NCBI GenBank assembly: GCA_964203235.1
Contig: CAXNLE010000001.1
Location: 248,001-312,000, forward strand
Origin: BACL27 sp964203235
Lineage (GTDB): Bacteria; Actinomycetota; Acidimicrobiia; Acidimicrobiales; Ilumatobacteraceae
DNA length: 64,000 nucleotides
Direction of reading: 5' to 3'
Position numbers and translations under genes: made by a program. This document shows positions 32,546-40,932 of the stretch, one piece after another; position 1 is the stretch's first letter; the number at the start of each line of letters is the position of its first letter. The notes beneath the pieces are model-generated. The model searched no databases, was not told the DNA's origin, and saw only the letters and a program-made list of their open reading frames with translations.

Positions 32546-33435
32546 GCAATACTCAACCGCAAAAACCGGTATTAAAACTGGGCATTCCTAAGGGAAGTTT
32601 GGAGTCTGCGACGATCGATTTGTTTCGTAGGGCTGGGTTTCAGATCACTGTCAACAGTCGTTCGTATTTTCCGGCGATTGATGATCCAAATATCGAATGC
32701 ATGTTGATCCGCGCTCAAGAAATGGCGCGTTACGTCGAAGATGGAGTGCTTGACGCAGGTTTAACGGGGCAAGACTGGATTGCTGAGAGCGACGCAAAAG
32801 TAGAGTCGGTCGCGGATCTGGTTTACGCCAAACAAAGCTTTGGTCGAGTGCGTTGGGTACTCGCGGTACCCGAGTCATCGTCTGTGCAGTCAGTGAAAGA
32901 TCTTGAAGGCAAAGTCATCGCTACTGAACTTGTGCAAACGACTCTGCGTTATTTGCAGAAAAATAACGTCACGGCAAAAGTTGAGTTCAGTTGGGGAGCA
33001 ACTGAAGTCAAGCCACCGATTTTGGCTGATGCGATTGTTGAAGTTACTGAGACAGGTTCGTCTTTGCGAGCAAACAATCTGCGCATAGTTGAAACTGTGA
33101 TTGAGTCAAACACACAGTTCATAGCCAACACAAAATCATGGGCAGATCCAGTCAAACGTCAGCAGATGTTAGACATCAAGATGCTTTTAGAAGGCGCGAT
33201 CAATGCAATGGGCAAAGTCGGCTTGATGCTCAATGTTGAAAGAAAAAATCTTGATGCGATTCTTGATGTGCTTCCCGCACTCAAGACGCCAACTATTTCG
33301 AATCTGGCTGATCAGAATTGGTTGGCTTTGAATACGATCTTGGATGAGACAACGGTACGAACAATTATTCCGCGATTAAAAGCTGCGGGCGCACATGGCA
33401 TCGTTGAATATCCACTTAACAAGATTGTTGTTTGA
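32542..33435 (+). CDS. hisG: ATP phosphoribosyltransferase, long form
   Basis: HisG catalyses the first, committed step of histidine synthesis from ATP and PRPP. At 297 residues it is the long form, with a C-terminal regulatory ACT-like domain for histidine feedback inhibition, so it does not need HisZ. Seen: LGIPKGSLESAT, QDWIAESDA, the PRPP-binding DAIVEVTETGSSLRANNL, and the regulatory IVEYPLNKIV end. It overlaps both neighbours by four bases. Regulation is expected both by histidine on the enzyme and by attenuation of the operon. Confidence 0.95.
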   Translation: MSNTQPQKPVLKLGIPKGSLESATIDLFRRAGFQITVNSRSYFPAIDDPNIECMLIRAQEMARYVEDGVLDAGLTGQDWIAESDAKVESVADLVYAKQSFGRVRWVLAVPESSSVQSVKDLEGKVIATELVQTTLRYLQKNNVTAKVEFSWGATEVKPPILADAIVEVTETGSSLRANNLRIVETVIESNTQFIANTKSWADPVKRQQMLDIKMLLEGAINAMGKVGLMLNVERKNLDAILDVLPALKTPTISNLADQNWLALNTILDETTVRTIIPRLKAAGAHGIVEYPLNKIVV

Positions 33436-35741
33436 TGTTGCGAATAATTGACATTGATCAAGCAGGCGAGTTGTTGTCTCGAAATAACTCACGACTTGAC
33501 TCGGCATTTGAAACAGTGTTGCCGATAATTAACGATGTTCGTGTTCGCGGTGACATTGCGTTATTCGAATACGCCAAAAAGTTTGACAATTTTGATGGCT
33601 CTAGTTTTGCAGTCAAGACAGGTGGCAAACTTTCGCCAGAGTTATTGAGCGCAGTTGAAGTTGCTGCAACAAATATTCGAGCTTTCTCTCAGTCACAACT
33701 TCCGAAAAATAATTTCTTCACATCACCAGATGGTCGGTCAGTGGGTCAAGTGGTACGAGCGATTGATTCAGTTGGCGTCTACGTGCCCGCAGGTAGTTAT
33801 CCACTGATTTCAACACTGATGATGGCGGTTATACCTGCACAAATTGCCGGAGTTAAGGCGATCACCGTCGTTTGTCCGAAGCCAAGCAGTGAGATGTTGG
33901 CGTTGGCTGCGTGGCTCGGGATTGAGCACATCATGCAAATTGGTGGTGCGCAGGCTATTGCGGCATTGGCATATGGCACCGAGTCAATTTCTCGGGTCAC
34001 GAGAATAGTGGGGCCCGGAAATGCATTTGTTGCTGCAGCGAAAAAATTAGTTTCAGTTGACACGGCGATTGACTTTATTGCTGGACCATCAGAAATAGTG
34101 ATCGTGGCCGAAGAGCACAACGCAAAATGGATTGCTGCTGACATGTTGGCTCAATGTGAACACGATGTCAACGCTTCGGCGATTTTGTTAACGACGTCAA
34201 AAACACTTGCCGAGCAAGTTCAGATTGAAGTTGCCGAGCAACTTAAAAGTCTTTCAACGAAGCAAATTGCCGAAAAGTCGATCAGCGCGAACAGCGCAGT
34301 AGTTATTTGTCCAAACATTGAAACGGCTTTTAGATTTGTTAATTCATTGGCACCCGAGCATTTATCAATCGAAAATGCTTCTTGGCTAGATCAGGTACAA
34401 AATGCTGGATCTATTTTCATCGGCTCGTACAGTACCGAAGCGGCCGGAGATTATGCCTCTGGGCCTAACCATATTTTGCCAACTTCTGGTCTCGCGTCGC
34501 TGCGTGGCGGTTTGTCATCAGCAGATTTTGTAAAAGTAATTTCGGTACAACAACTCTCGCCACAAGCACTCAAAAATTTGGCGCCGAGTGTAACTACATT
34601 GGCTCGTGCAGAGGGGCTTGAGGCTCACGCCCGGTCAATTGAAATCCGTTTGAAGTCTGAAAGTGGAAGTGCAGCTTTGACTGGTGCAACCCGATTGCAA
34701 CCAAATTTGGCTGTACAAAATATGCGGCCGTATTCGCCTCCCTCGCAAGGTCGGGCAGACAAAATGCGTTTAGATTTCAACGAAAATACAGTCGGATGTT
34801 CGCCCCAAGTTATTGATGCGATTCGCAGACTGACAAATTCAAACATGATCAGCATGTATCCCGAATACTCGCAAGCACAAAACAAGATAGCAAAGTATTT
34901 TGGTGTCAATAGTGAGCAGATGGTTTTTACCAATGGCACCGATGAAGCAATCTCATTATTGGTGAATACATTTATTGAACCAGGCGGCGAGTTGATAGTG
35001 ATGCACCCGTCTTATGCGATGTACCGCTTTTATGGCGAGTTGGGAAGCGCCAAAATTGTTGAAGTCGATTATGACGTAAAAAAACAGTTGGTGTTTGATA
35101 TAGAAAAACTTTTGGCGACGATAAATCAGAATACTGCGGCGATATTTTTGGCGAACCCAAATAATCCCACCGGAACTGCTATTTCACGAGATGAAATTAT
35201 TAAAATTCTAAATGCTGCGCCTCATTCAGTCGTATTGATTGATGAGGCATATGTTGAGTTTGCCGATGTCTCGGTTCTTGATTTGGTCAGTGAATACGCA
35301 AATCTTGTCGTGAGTCGAACATTTTCTAAGGCTTACGGCATGGCTGGTATTCGGTTCGGTTGTATGTTTTCAAATTCTGAAAACATCGCATGGGTGCGAA
35401 AAGCGCAATCTCCATACAGTGTTAATGCGGTTGCTGTAGTGGCGGCATGTGCTGCGGTAGATGACAGCGCGTATTTAGCAAATTATGTAACCGAAGTGCG
35501 AGAGTGTCGAAACTTTGTTGAAGCAGAATTTACTCGTCTCGGTATCAAATATTTTAAGAGTAGCGGCAATTTTTTGTTGTTTGATGTCGGTAGCAGGGCT
35601 AACGAGATTCGAGATCAACTTGCGGTGAGCAAAGTGTTAATTCGTGACCGTAGCTATGAAATTTCGGGATGCTTGCGTGTGACAATTGGAACTAAAAAAC
35701 AAATGTCAGTGTTTATTCAAGAGTTAGAGAGGGTGTTATGA
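33432..35741 (+). CDS. hisDC: Fused histidinol dehydrogenase-histidinol-phosphate aminotransferase
   Basis: One uninterrupted frame of 769 residues encodes two enzymes. The N-terminal part (about 1-412) is HisD, the NAD-dependent dehydrogenase of the final two steps, with VGVYVPAG, GPGNAFVAAAKK, the zinc-site DMLAQCEHD and APEHLSIE. After a linker of about 30 residues (rich in S, P, Q), the C-terminal part (from about 444) is HisC, the PLP aminotransferase: LDFNENTVG, NPNNPTG, LIDEAYVEF, and the PLP lysine near residue 633 in RTFSKAYG, ending with a fold type I tail. In most bacteria these are separate adjacent genes. The fusion guarantees equal amounts of both enzymes. All key residues of both parts look intact. 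Confidence 0.95.
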   Translation: MMLRIIDIDQAGELLSRNNSRLDSAFETVLPIINDVRVRGDIALFEYAKKFDNFDGSSFAVKTGGKLSPELLSAVEVAATNIRAFSQSQLPKNNFFTSPDGRSVGQVVRAIDSVGVYVPAGSYPLISTLMMAVIPAQIAGVKAITVVCPKPSSEMLALAAWLGIEHIMQIGGAQAIAALAYGTESISRVTRIVGPGNAFVAAAKKLVSVDTAIDFIAGPSEIVIVAEEHNAKWIAADMLAQCEHDVNASAILLTTSKTLAEQVQIEVAEQLKSLSTKQIAEKSISANSAVVICPNIETAFRFVNSLAPEHLSIENASWLDQVQNAGSIFIGSYSTEAAGDYASGPNHILPTSGLASLRGGLSSADFVKVISVQQLSPQALKNLAPSVTTLARAEGLEAHARSIEIRLKSESGSAALTGATRLQPNLAVQNMRPYSPPSQGRADKMRLDFNENTVGCSPQVIDAIRRLTNSNMISMYPEYSQAQNKIAKYFGVNSEQMVFTNGTDEAISLLVNTFIEPGGELIVMHPSYAMYRFYGELGSAKIVEVDYDVKKQLVFDIEKLLATINQNTAAIFLANPNNPTGTAISRDEIIKILNAAPHSVVLIDEAYVEFADVSVLDLVSEYANLVVSRTFSKAYGMAGIRFGCMFSNSENIAWVRKAQSPYSVNAVAVVAACAAVDDSAYLANYVTEVRECRNFVEAEFTRLGIKYFKSSGNFLLFDVGSRANEIRDQLAVSKVLIRDRSYEISGCLRVTIGTKKQMSVFIQELERVL

Positions 35742-36325
35742 GAAAAGCAGCAATTAAGCGTGTCACCAAAGAGACAAATATCTCGGTGCAACTGACTATT
35801 GAAGGTAAGGGACGATACGAGATCTCGACAGGCATCAGATTTTTTGACCACATGCTCGAACTGTTTGCAAAGCACGGCGGTTTTGATCTCAAAGTAACTG
35901 CTAAGGGCGATCTGGATATTGACCAACATCACACTGTTGAAGATGTGGGTATCGCGATTGGTCAGGCTTTCGCCAAAGCATTGGGTAAAAAAACTGGCAT
36001 CAATCGTGCTGGTTATTTCGTCTTACCGATGGATGAAACTTTGGCAGTAGTCGCAGTAGACCTGAGTGGAAGACCGGCATTGATTTACAGCGATTTAGTT
36101 CGTGCCCGTCTCGTCGGAGACTTGCAAACAGAATTGATCCATGATTTCTTTGGTGGGTTTGTCAATAATGCGGGTGCAAACTTGCATGCCAAAGTACTCT
36201 ATGGTCGATCAACGCATCACAAAGTTGAAGCAATCTTTAAGTGCTTTGCGCGGGCAATGCGTTACGCCTGCTCAACTGACACGCGACTTAAAGATCAGTT
36301 GCCAAGTACAAAAGGTTTATTGTGA
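35738..36325 (+). CDS. hisB: Imidazoleglycerol-phosphate dehydratase
   Basis: HisB dehydrates imidazole glycerol phosphate to imidazole acetol phosphate. At 195 residues it is monofunctional, without the histidinol-phosphatase domain of enterobacteria. The manganese-binding motifs DHMLELFAKHG and DQHHTVEDVG, and the second set in HDFFGGFVNNAGANLH and HKVEAIFKCFARAM, are in place. Histidinol-phosphate phosphatase must therefore come from elsewhere in the genome. It overlaps hisDC and hisH by four bases each. Confidence 0.96.
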   Translation: MRKAAIKRVTKETNISVQLTIEGKGRYEISTGIRFFDHMLELFAKHGGFDLKVTAKGDLDIDQHHTVEDVGIAIGQAFAKALGKKTGINRAGYFVLPMDETLAVVAVDLSGRPALIYSDLVRARLVGDLQTELIHDFFGGFVNNAGANLHAKVLYGRSTHHKVEAIFKCFARAMRYACSTDTRLKDQLPSTKGLL

Positions 36326-36933
36326 TTTGTGTTATTGATTACGGTGCTGGAAATTTGCGTTCGGTAACAAATGTATTAGATGTAATAGGCGCTGAATATA
36401 AATTAGTAAATGACGAGGAGGCAATTCGCGCCGCGACCAAAATTGTGCTGCCTGGTGTCGGTCATTTTGGTCAACTCGCAACTGCTCTTGATCAACTAAA
36501 AATTCGCCAAGCACTGATTGATCAAATCAAAAATGGCGTTGCTTATCTAGGTATTTGTCTTGGGATGCAGGTTTTGTTTGCGGATAGCCAAGAGGCATCA
36601 ACCGCAAAGGGCTTGGGAATTTTTTCTGGCAGTGTTTGTAAGTTTGAATCGGCTGATCGCAGTGTGCACATGGGATGGAACACGCTTGAAGCAACTGCGC
36701 CGTCGCAATTGGTTAAGCCATTGCCAACCGATTCGGCCAGCGACAGTGTACTTTTCGCGTACTACGCACATAGTTTTTTTTGCCCTGTTGTTGATCAAAC
36801 CGTGATGACGACGAGTTATGGCGATCAATTTTCGGCAGTTATCGAGTTTGAAAATGTTTACGGTGTGCAGTTTCATCCAGAGAAGTCAGGGGATTTTGGT
36901 CGACTCGTGATGCAGAACTTTGTTGGTATCTAA
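36322..36933 (+). CDS. hisH: Imidazole glycerol phosphate synthase, glutaminase subunit
   Basis: HisH supplies ammonia to HisF by hydrolysing glutamine. The 203 residues show the class I glutaminase triad: the nucleophile in YLGICLGMQ, and the histidine and glutamate in VQFHPEKSG near the C-terminus. The oxyanion strand LPGVGHFG is also present. The start is GTG at 36322 within an ATGA-like four-base overlap with hisB. The stop codon abuts the hisF ATG, consistent with a stoichiometric HisH-HisF complex. Confidence 0.95.
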   Translation: MICVIDYGAGNLRSVTNVLDVIGAEYKLVNDEEAIRAATKIVLPGVGHFGQLATALDQLKIRQALIDQIKNGVAYLGICLGMQVLFADSQEASTAKGLGIFSGSVCKFESADRSVHMGWNTLEATAPSQLVKPLPTDSASDSVLFAYYAHSFFCPVVDQTVMTTSYGDQFSAVIEFENVYGVQFHPEKSGDFGRLVMQNFVGI

Positions 36934-37683
36934 ATGTTGGCCAAGCGAATAATTGCATGTCTTGACGTTGCTGATGGCCGTGTTGTTAAAGGTGTGAACT
37001 TTCTTGAATTGCGTGATGCAGGCGACCCTGTCGAACTTGCTGCGCGATATAACGCAGAAGGAATTGACGAACTTGTGTTTCTTGATGTTGCTGCGACAAA
37101 TGAAAACCGCAACACGATGGTTGCTGTGATCGCAAAAACGGCCCGCGAAGTATTTATCCCACTGACAGTTGGTGGAGGAATTCGAACCGTTGACAATGCT
37201 CGAGAAGTTTTACTCGCTGGGGCTGACAAGGTCAGTGTCAACAGCGCAGCCGTTTGGCGGCCTGAATTGATTTGCGAACTAAGTCAAGAATTCGGATCGC
37301 AGGCTGTGGTCTTGGCGATCGACGCTCGCCGTGACGATCAGATCTGGCGGGTGTTTACCAGGGGAGGTCGTCAAGCAGAGCAACTCAATGCAATTGAATG
37401 GGCGCAACAAGGTGAGCGTCTCGGCGCGGGCGAGATTTTATTGACCTCAATGGATGCCGATGGTGTGCAAAATGGTTTTGATCAACTTCTGACTAAGGCG
37501 GTTCGCGATGCTGTGAACATACCAGTGATTGCATCGGGTGGAGCCGGAAAGGTTGAACACTTCGCTGAGATTCTTCAAAACGCAGACGCTGCGCTTGCTG
37601 CCTCAGTATTTCATTTCGGAACTTTGAAGATCAGCGAAGTAAAAAAATGTGTCGAGCAGGCAAAGTTTGTGGTGCGGCGATGA
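36934..37683 (+). CDS. hisF: Imidazole glycerol phosphate synthase, cyclase subunit
   Basis: HisF is the TIM-barrel subunit that uses ammonia from HisH to form imidazole glycerol phosphate and AICAR. In 249 residues it has the first catalytic aspartate in IACLDVADGRVVKG (near residue 11), the phosphate-binding TVGGGIRTVDNA, LTSMDADGVQNG with the second catalytic aspartate, and VIASGGAGKVEHF for the second phosphate site. It directly follows hisH and overlaps hisA by four bases. Confidence 0.96.
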   Translation: MLAKRIIACLDVADGRVVKGVNFLELRDAGDPVELAARYNAEGIDELVFLDVAATNENRNTMVAVIAKTAREVFIPLTVGGGIRTVDNAREVLLAGADKVSVNSAAVWRPELICELSQEFGSQAVVLAIDARRDDQIWRVFTRGGRQAEQLNAIEWAQQGERLGAGEILLTSMDADGVQNGFDQLLTKAVRDAVNIPVIASGGAGKVEHFAEILQNADAALAASVFHFGTLKISEVKKCVEQAKFVVRR

Positions 37684-38384
37684 GTGACTCGCGCAAATCA
37701 ATTGTCGTGCCGTGCATAGACATTCAGGACGGAAAAGTCGTGCAGTTGGTTCAGGGTCGAACTAAAGCCCTCGAAGGTCCTGATCCACTTGAAATGCTTG
37801 AGCGGTTTGCGGGGTTTGACGAAATTCAGATTATTGATCTTGACGCAGCGATGGGCAAAGGTGACAACGCACCAATTATCGAGATGCTGGCAAGTCGAGC
37901 AAAATGTCGGGTCGGTGGCGGCGTGCGCACACCTGAGCGTGCCGCGCAGTTATTGGATCTTGGAGCACATCGCGTAATCGTTGGAACGGCGGCGTTTACT
38001 TCGGCATATTCAAAGATCGTTGAACGAGTTAAAGCACAAAATATTCTTGTTGCACTTGATTCTCTTGCTGGCAAAGTCGTCGTAGATGGCTGGGCGACGA
38101 CGCTGAACACGACGGCACAAGAATCATTGGCTCAATTTTCGCAATTGTGTAGCGGCTTTTTGTGCACATATGTTGATAAAGAAGGAATGATGCAGGGCAC
38201 AGATTTAGAGTGGTTCGCGCGATTGCGGGCTGCGACAAATCTCGCGATCACTGCGGCAGGTGGAGTTACAACGCTTGATGATGTTCGGGCTCTACTTGCA
38301 ATGAACATTGATGTAGCAATCGGTATGGCGATCTACACAGGTGGGCTATCACTCGCTGATCTTTTGACACTCAACTCAAGATAG
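37680..38384 (+). CDS. hisA: Phosphoribosylformimino-5-aminoimidazole carboxamide ribotide isomerase (HisA/PriA)
   Basis: This TIM-barrel isomerase of 234 residues performs the Amadori rearrangement in histidine synthesis. The ATG at 37680 gives a four-base overlap with hisF and fits the family start (SIVVPCIDIQDGKVVQL); the longer frame from 37647 does not. Phosphate sites are in VGGGVRTPERA and AAGGVTTLDDVR. In actinobacteria this gene often encodes PriA, which also does the TrpF reaction of tryptophan synthesis; I cannot decide bifunctionality by reading. It is the last gene of the his operon. A T6 run follows the stop shortly after. Confidence 0.9.
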   Translation: MSDSRKSIVVPCIDIQDGKVVQLVQGRTKALEGPDPLEMLERFAGFDEIQIIDLDAAMGKGDNAPIIEMLASRAKCRVGGGVRTPERAAQLLDLGAHRVIVGTAAFTSAYSKIVERVKAQNILVALDSLAGKVVVDGWATTLNTTAQESLAQFSQLCSGFLCTYVDKEGMMQGTDLEWFARLRAATNLAITAAGGVTTLDDVRALLAMNIDVAIGMAIYTGGLSLADLLTLNSR

Positions 38385-38402
38385 TTTTTTCGACCGCAAG
38401 AT

Positions 38403-39188
38403 CTAACGGGGAATTGTCGACATCATCATGTCGATAATTTTTTGTGGTGCCCCGCTAAGAATTGGATAGATCTTTCCACGAAGTGGCAGGCAAACATGTC
38501 TACGATTTTTTTCTATCGCACGACGAACATTGCGAGCAACCCGCTCACGAGAAACCTCTGGCAATAATTGCAATTTTTGTAGTCGCTTAAACATTTTAAA
38601 TGTTGCTTCAACTTGATACACACCGGCCAACATGTCTGTCGGAATCGGACCAATTTCAACTAGCGTCATGCCTATTGGGGTGCCACGCAGTTCGTGGCGT
38701 AATACGCGATGGAAACCCGATAGCCCTGACTTTGAGGATGAGTAGAGAGTCATACCAACAAATCCACCACTTGCAGCCAAAGAAGAGATGTTAACAACGT
38801 GGCCAATTTGTCGTTTGCGCATACCAATCAGAACTTGACGGGTTAAATCAATTGGAGTGATTTGGTTAGTAAAAATCACTTGGCGAATATCGTTGCTCGT
38901 TGCGTCTTGCAATAATCCGGTGTGATCAACACCTGCATTATTTATAAGTACATCAATTGGCCCGTGCTCTGATTCAATTTTCTCAATCAACGACGAGACT
39001 GCGTTCAAATCAGACAAATCACAACAAACGCAGGTGCCACCAATTGGGTTCATGGCTAGTTCTAATCGTTTGATATCACGGGCAACACCCACTATTTTTG
39101 CTCCTGCACGAGACAGATCAATAGCAATCGCTTCGCCAATTCCGCGTGAAGCGCCAGTGATAAGAACAGTTTTATTTTTTAAATCCAT
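38403..39188 (-). CDS. Short-chain dehydrogenase/reductase
   Basis: This SDR family NAD(P)-dependent oxidoreductase of 261 residues has the cofactor motif TGASRGIGEA near residues 11-20, the NNAG motif in VLINNAGVDHTG, and the catalytic S-Y-K: the serine in VNISSLAA and YSSSKSG. The substrate is unknown. A C-terminal hydrophobic end and basic patch (RRAIEKNRRH) are seen, as in steroid or lipid-active members, but that is weak evidence. It converges on hisA. The start is ATG 39188, eight bases after TACGAT. Confidence 0.88.
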   Translation of the reverse strand: MDLKNKTVLITGASRGIGEAIAIDLSRAGAKIVGVARDIKRLELAMNPIGGTCVCCDLSDLNAVSSLIEKIESEHGPIDVLINNAGVDHTGLLQDATSNDIRQVIFTNQITPIDLTRQVLIGMRKRQIGHVVNISSLAASGGFVGMTLYSSSKSGLSGFHRVLRHELRGTPIGMTLVEIGPIPTDMLAGVYQVEATFKMFKRLQKLQLLPEVSRERVARNVRRAIEKNRRHVCLPLRGKIYPILSGAPQKIIDMMMSTIPR

Positions 39189-39196
39189 ACTTTTGA

Positions 39197-39202
39197 ATCG
39201 TA
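39197..39202 (-). promoter_or_regulatory. -10 element of the SDR gene (leaderless)
   Basis: TACGAT on the minus strand, eight bases, then ATG at 39188. Confidence 0.45.
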
Positions 39203-39296
39203 TATGGCCAGATAGGTGCCATTATGACCTCGTTGTAAATCTGAAGGCGAGTTTGCAGTTCGTTGCTGGTATCTGAATGCTGTAACACTGTTACTA

Positions 39297-40535
39297 GTGA
39301 ATTCTTCAACACAAACGAGTGGAATTCGACCAGGCGAACTTCTTGCGATACGACCGTTTCGTCTGTTGTGGATAAACAGTTTTTTGTTCATCCTTGTGCA
39401 GAGCACACAGCGTTTCGCGTTTGTCTGGTTGGCACTTGAATTAGGCGCAAAGTCAGACATCAGTGGACTGATTCTTTTCGTCATGGGTATTCCGGTGTTA
39501 TTAATTTCGCTACCAATTGGCGTGATGAGCGATCACATGAATCGTCGCACACTACTGATGGTTAGTCAACTTGGTGCGTTAGCGATCACAACTGTGGTTG
39601 CAGTGATGGTCACGGCTCAACAGATGACAATCAACTGGGCGATCATCGGATCATTTGTTGCTGGCATATTTATTGCAATCGGTTCGCCAGTGCGTTCGGC
39701 GATTGTTCCAACGGTCGTGCCGCGGGACAAACTTGTCGGCGCAATTGCTGTGAATACAATCGGCAACAATCTTGGGCTGATGATTGGTCCTGCAACTGCG
39801 GGCCCCGCGATTGCGATTTGGGGGATTGAAGGTGCATTCTGGATTCAGGCGCTATTAAATCTTCTCGGATTTTTTGCCTTGATCAAGTTACAACTTCCAG
39901 CGAGTTCGAATACGCAACGTCGGCGACTACGAGAAGAAATATTTGGTGGGCTCACATTTATACGAGGACATGCAGAAGTGCGATCGTTCTATGTTCTGCT
40001 GAGTGGTTCAATTTTATTTATGATGGCGCCGTGGATCGTTCTTGGTCCACAAATTGCTAAAGAGCAAGCGGGCGCGACGGGTAGCCAGACGACGTATATG
40101 TTTGCGATGCTTGGTGTGGGTCAGTTCGTTACGTCTATCGGAATCTTGCGTTACAACCACAAAATGGTGCAAAAAGGAATGTGGTTTATGTGTGGCTTAT
40201 GTTGGGGAGGAACGGTGCAAATCGTACTCGGTCAGTCAAGTTCAATTTTGATGATGAGTGTGCTGTTGTTCGCGTGGGGGATGGGCGGTGGTTTCTATAT
40301 GAATTTGAGTCAGACTCTTATTCAGAACAACACACCACCACAAGTAATGGGACGCGTCATGGCGGTGCACTCACTAATAATGTCAGGGCTTGCGCCGCTT
40401 GGTGCCCTAATTGTTGGAGTGATTGCGCGTCGAGTTGATTCTGCTCCGTTGACATTTTCAGTTACTGGTTTGTTGATGCTGGTCACGGCGGTTTATTTCT
40501 TGGTCGTTAAGAAAAATCTGCGAGCAATGTCGTAA
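39297..40535 (+). CDS. Major facilitator superfamily transporter
   Basis: This 412-residue protein has about 12 hydrophobic segments and no soluble domain. It has the motif-A-like loop IGVMSDHMNRRTLLM between helices 2 and 3, and a GMGGGFYMNLSQTL segment that resembles the enterobactin-exporter/MFS_3 subgroup. The substrate is unknown; export is more likely than uptake for this subgroup. It starts at GTG 39297 just after a small palindrome (GTAAC-N3-GTTAC, 39281-39293), which could be an operator. Its stop codon TAA is also the start of a TAAACT -10 hexamer for the cupin gene. Confidence 0.85.
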   Translation: MNSSTQTSGIRPGELLAIRPFRLLWINSFLFILVQSTQRFAFVWLALELGAKSDISGLILFVMGIPVLLISLPIGVMSDHMNRRTLLMVSQLGALAITTVVAVMVTAQQMTINWAIIGSFVAGIFIAIGSPVRSAIVPTVVPRDKLVGAIAVNTIGNNLGLMIGPATAGPAIAIWGIEGAFWIQALLNLLGFFALIKLQLPASSNTQRRRLREEIFGGLTFIRGHAEVRSFYVLLSGSILFMMAPWIVLGPQIAKEQAGATGSQTTYMFAMLGVGQFVTSIGILRYNHKMVQKGMWFMCGLCWGGTVQIVLGQSSSILMMSVLLFAWGMGGGFYMNLSQTLIQNNTPPQVMGRVMAVHSLIMSGLAPLGALIVGVIARRVDSAPLTFSVTGLLMLVTAVYFLVVKKNLRAMS

Positions 40536-40538
40536 ACT
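40533..40538 (+). promoter_or_regulatory. -10 element on the upstream stop codon (cupin gene)
   Basis: TAAACT includes the TAA of the MFS gene, then seven bases, then ATG at 40546. Confidence 0.5.
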
Positions 40539-40545
40539 TATTGTT

Positions 40546-40905
40546 ATGACTATTTCATTTAGAGCAGGCGATATACCCGCAGCAGAACTTGCTGCAAAAC
40601 CACTTGGTCAACCATCGGCAGAGCCGTTGACTGGCGAGATCATGACGCGAGCGAAAGTTTTTCTTGATAACGAAACCGTCACTGCTGGCACTTGGGAGTG
40701 TGAAGTTGGCGTGTCACGCTGGGAGTTCACAACTCGTGGCGAAGTCATTTATGTTCTATCGGGGCGGATGACCGTGCATGAAGATGGTGGCGATGCTGTT
40801 GAACTGACTGCTGGATCAAGTTGCATCTTTCCAATTGGATGGAAGGGCAAGTGGACCGTTCACGAAACTTTGCGCAAAGTTTTCGTCGTTTACCGCATGA
40901 ACTAG
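40546..40905 (+). CDS. Cupin domain protein (DUF861/EutQ-like)
   Basis: This small protein of 119 residues forms a single cupin barrel. The sequence has GTWECEVGVSRWEF, then GEVIYVLSGRMTVHEDGG, and GSSCIFPIGWKGKWTVHE, which are the two cupin motif regions with a tryptophan-rich end typical of (S)-ureidoglycine aminohydrolase- and EutQ-like cupins. Only a few histidines are present, so metal binding is not assured. Similar cupins are often found with AruI-like decarboxylases, and here the AruI-like gene is next and convergent. Function is not known. Confidence 0.8.
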   Translation: MTISFRAGDIPAAELAAKPLGQPSAEPLTGEIMTRAKVFLDNETVTAGTWECEVGVSRWEFTTRGEVIYVLSGRMTVHEDGGDAVELTAGSSCIFPIGWKGKWTVHETLRKVFVVYRMN

Positions 40906-40932
40906 ATGTAAGCGAACTAACTAAATATTTAA

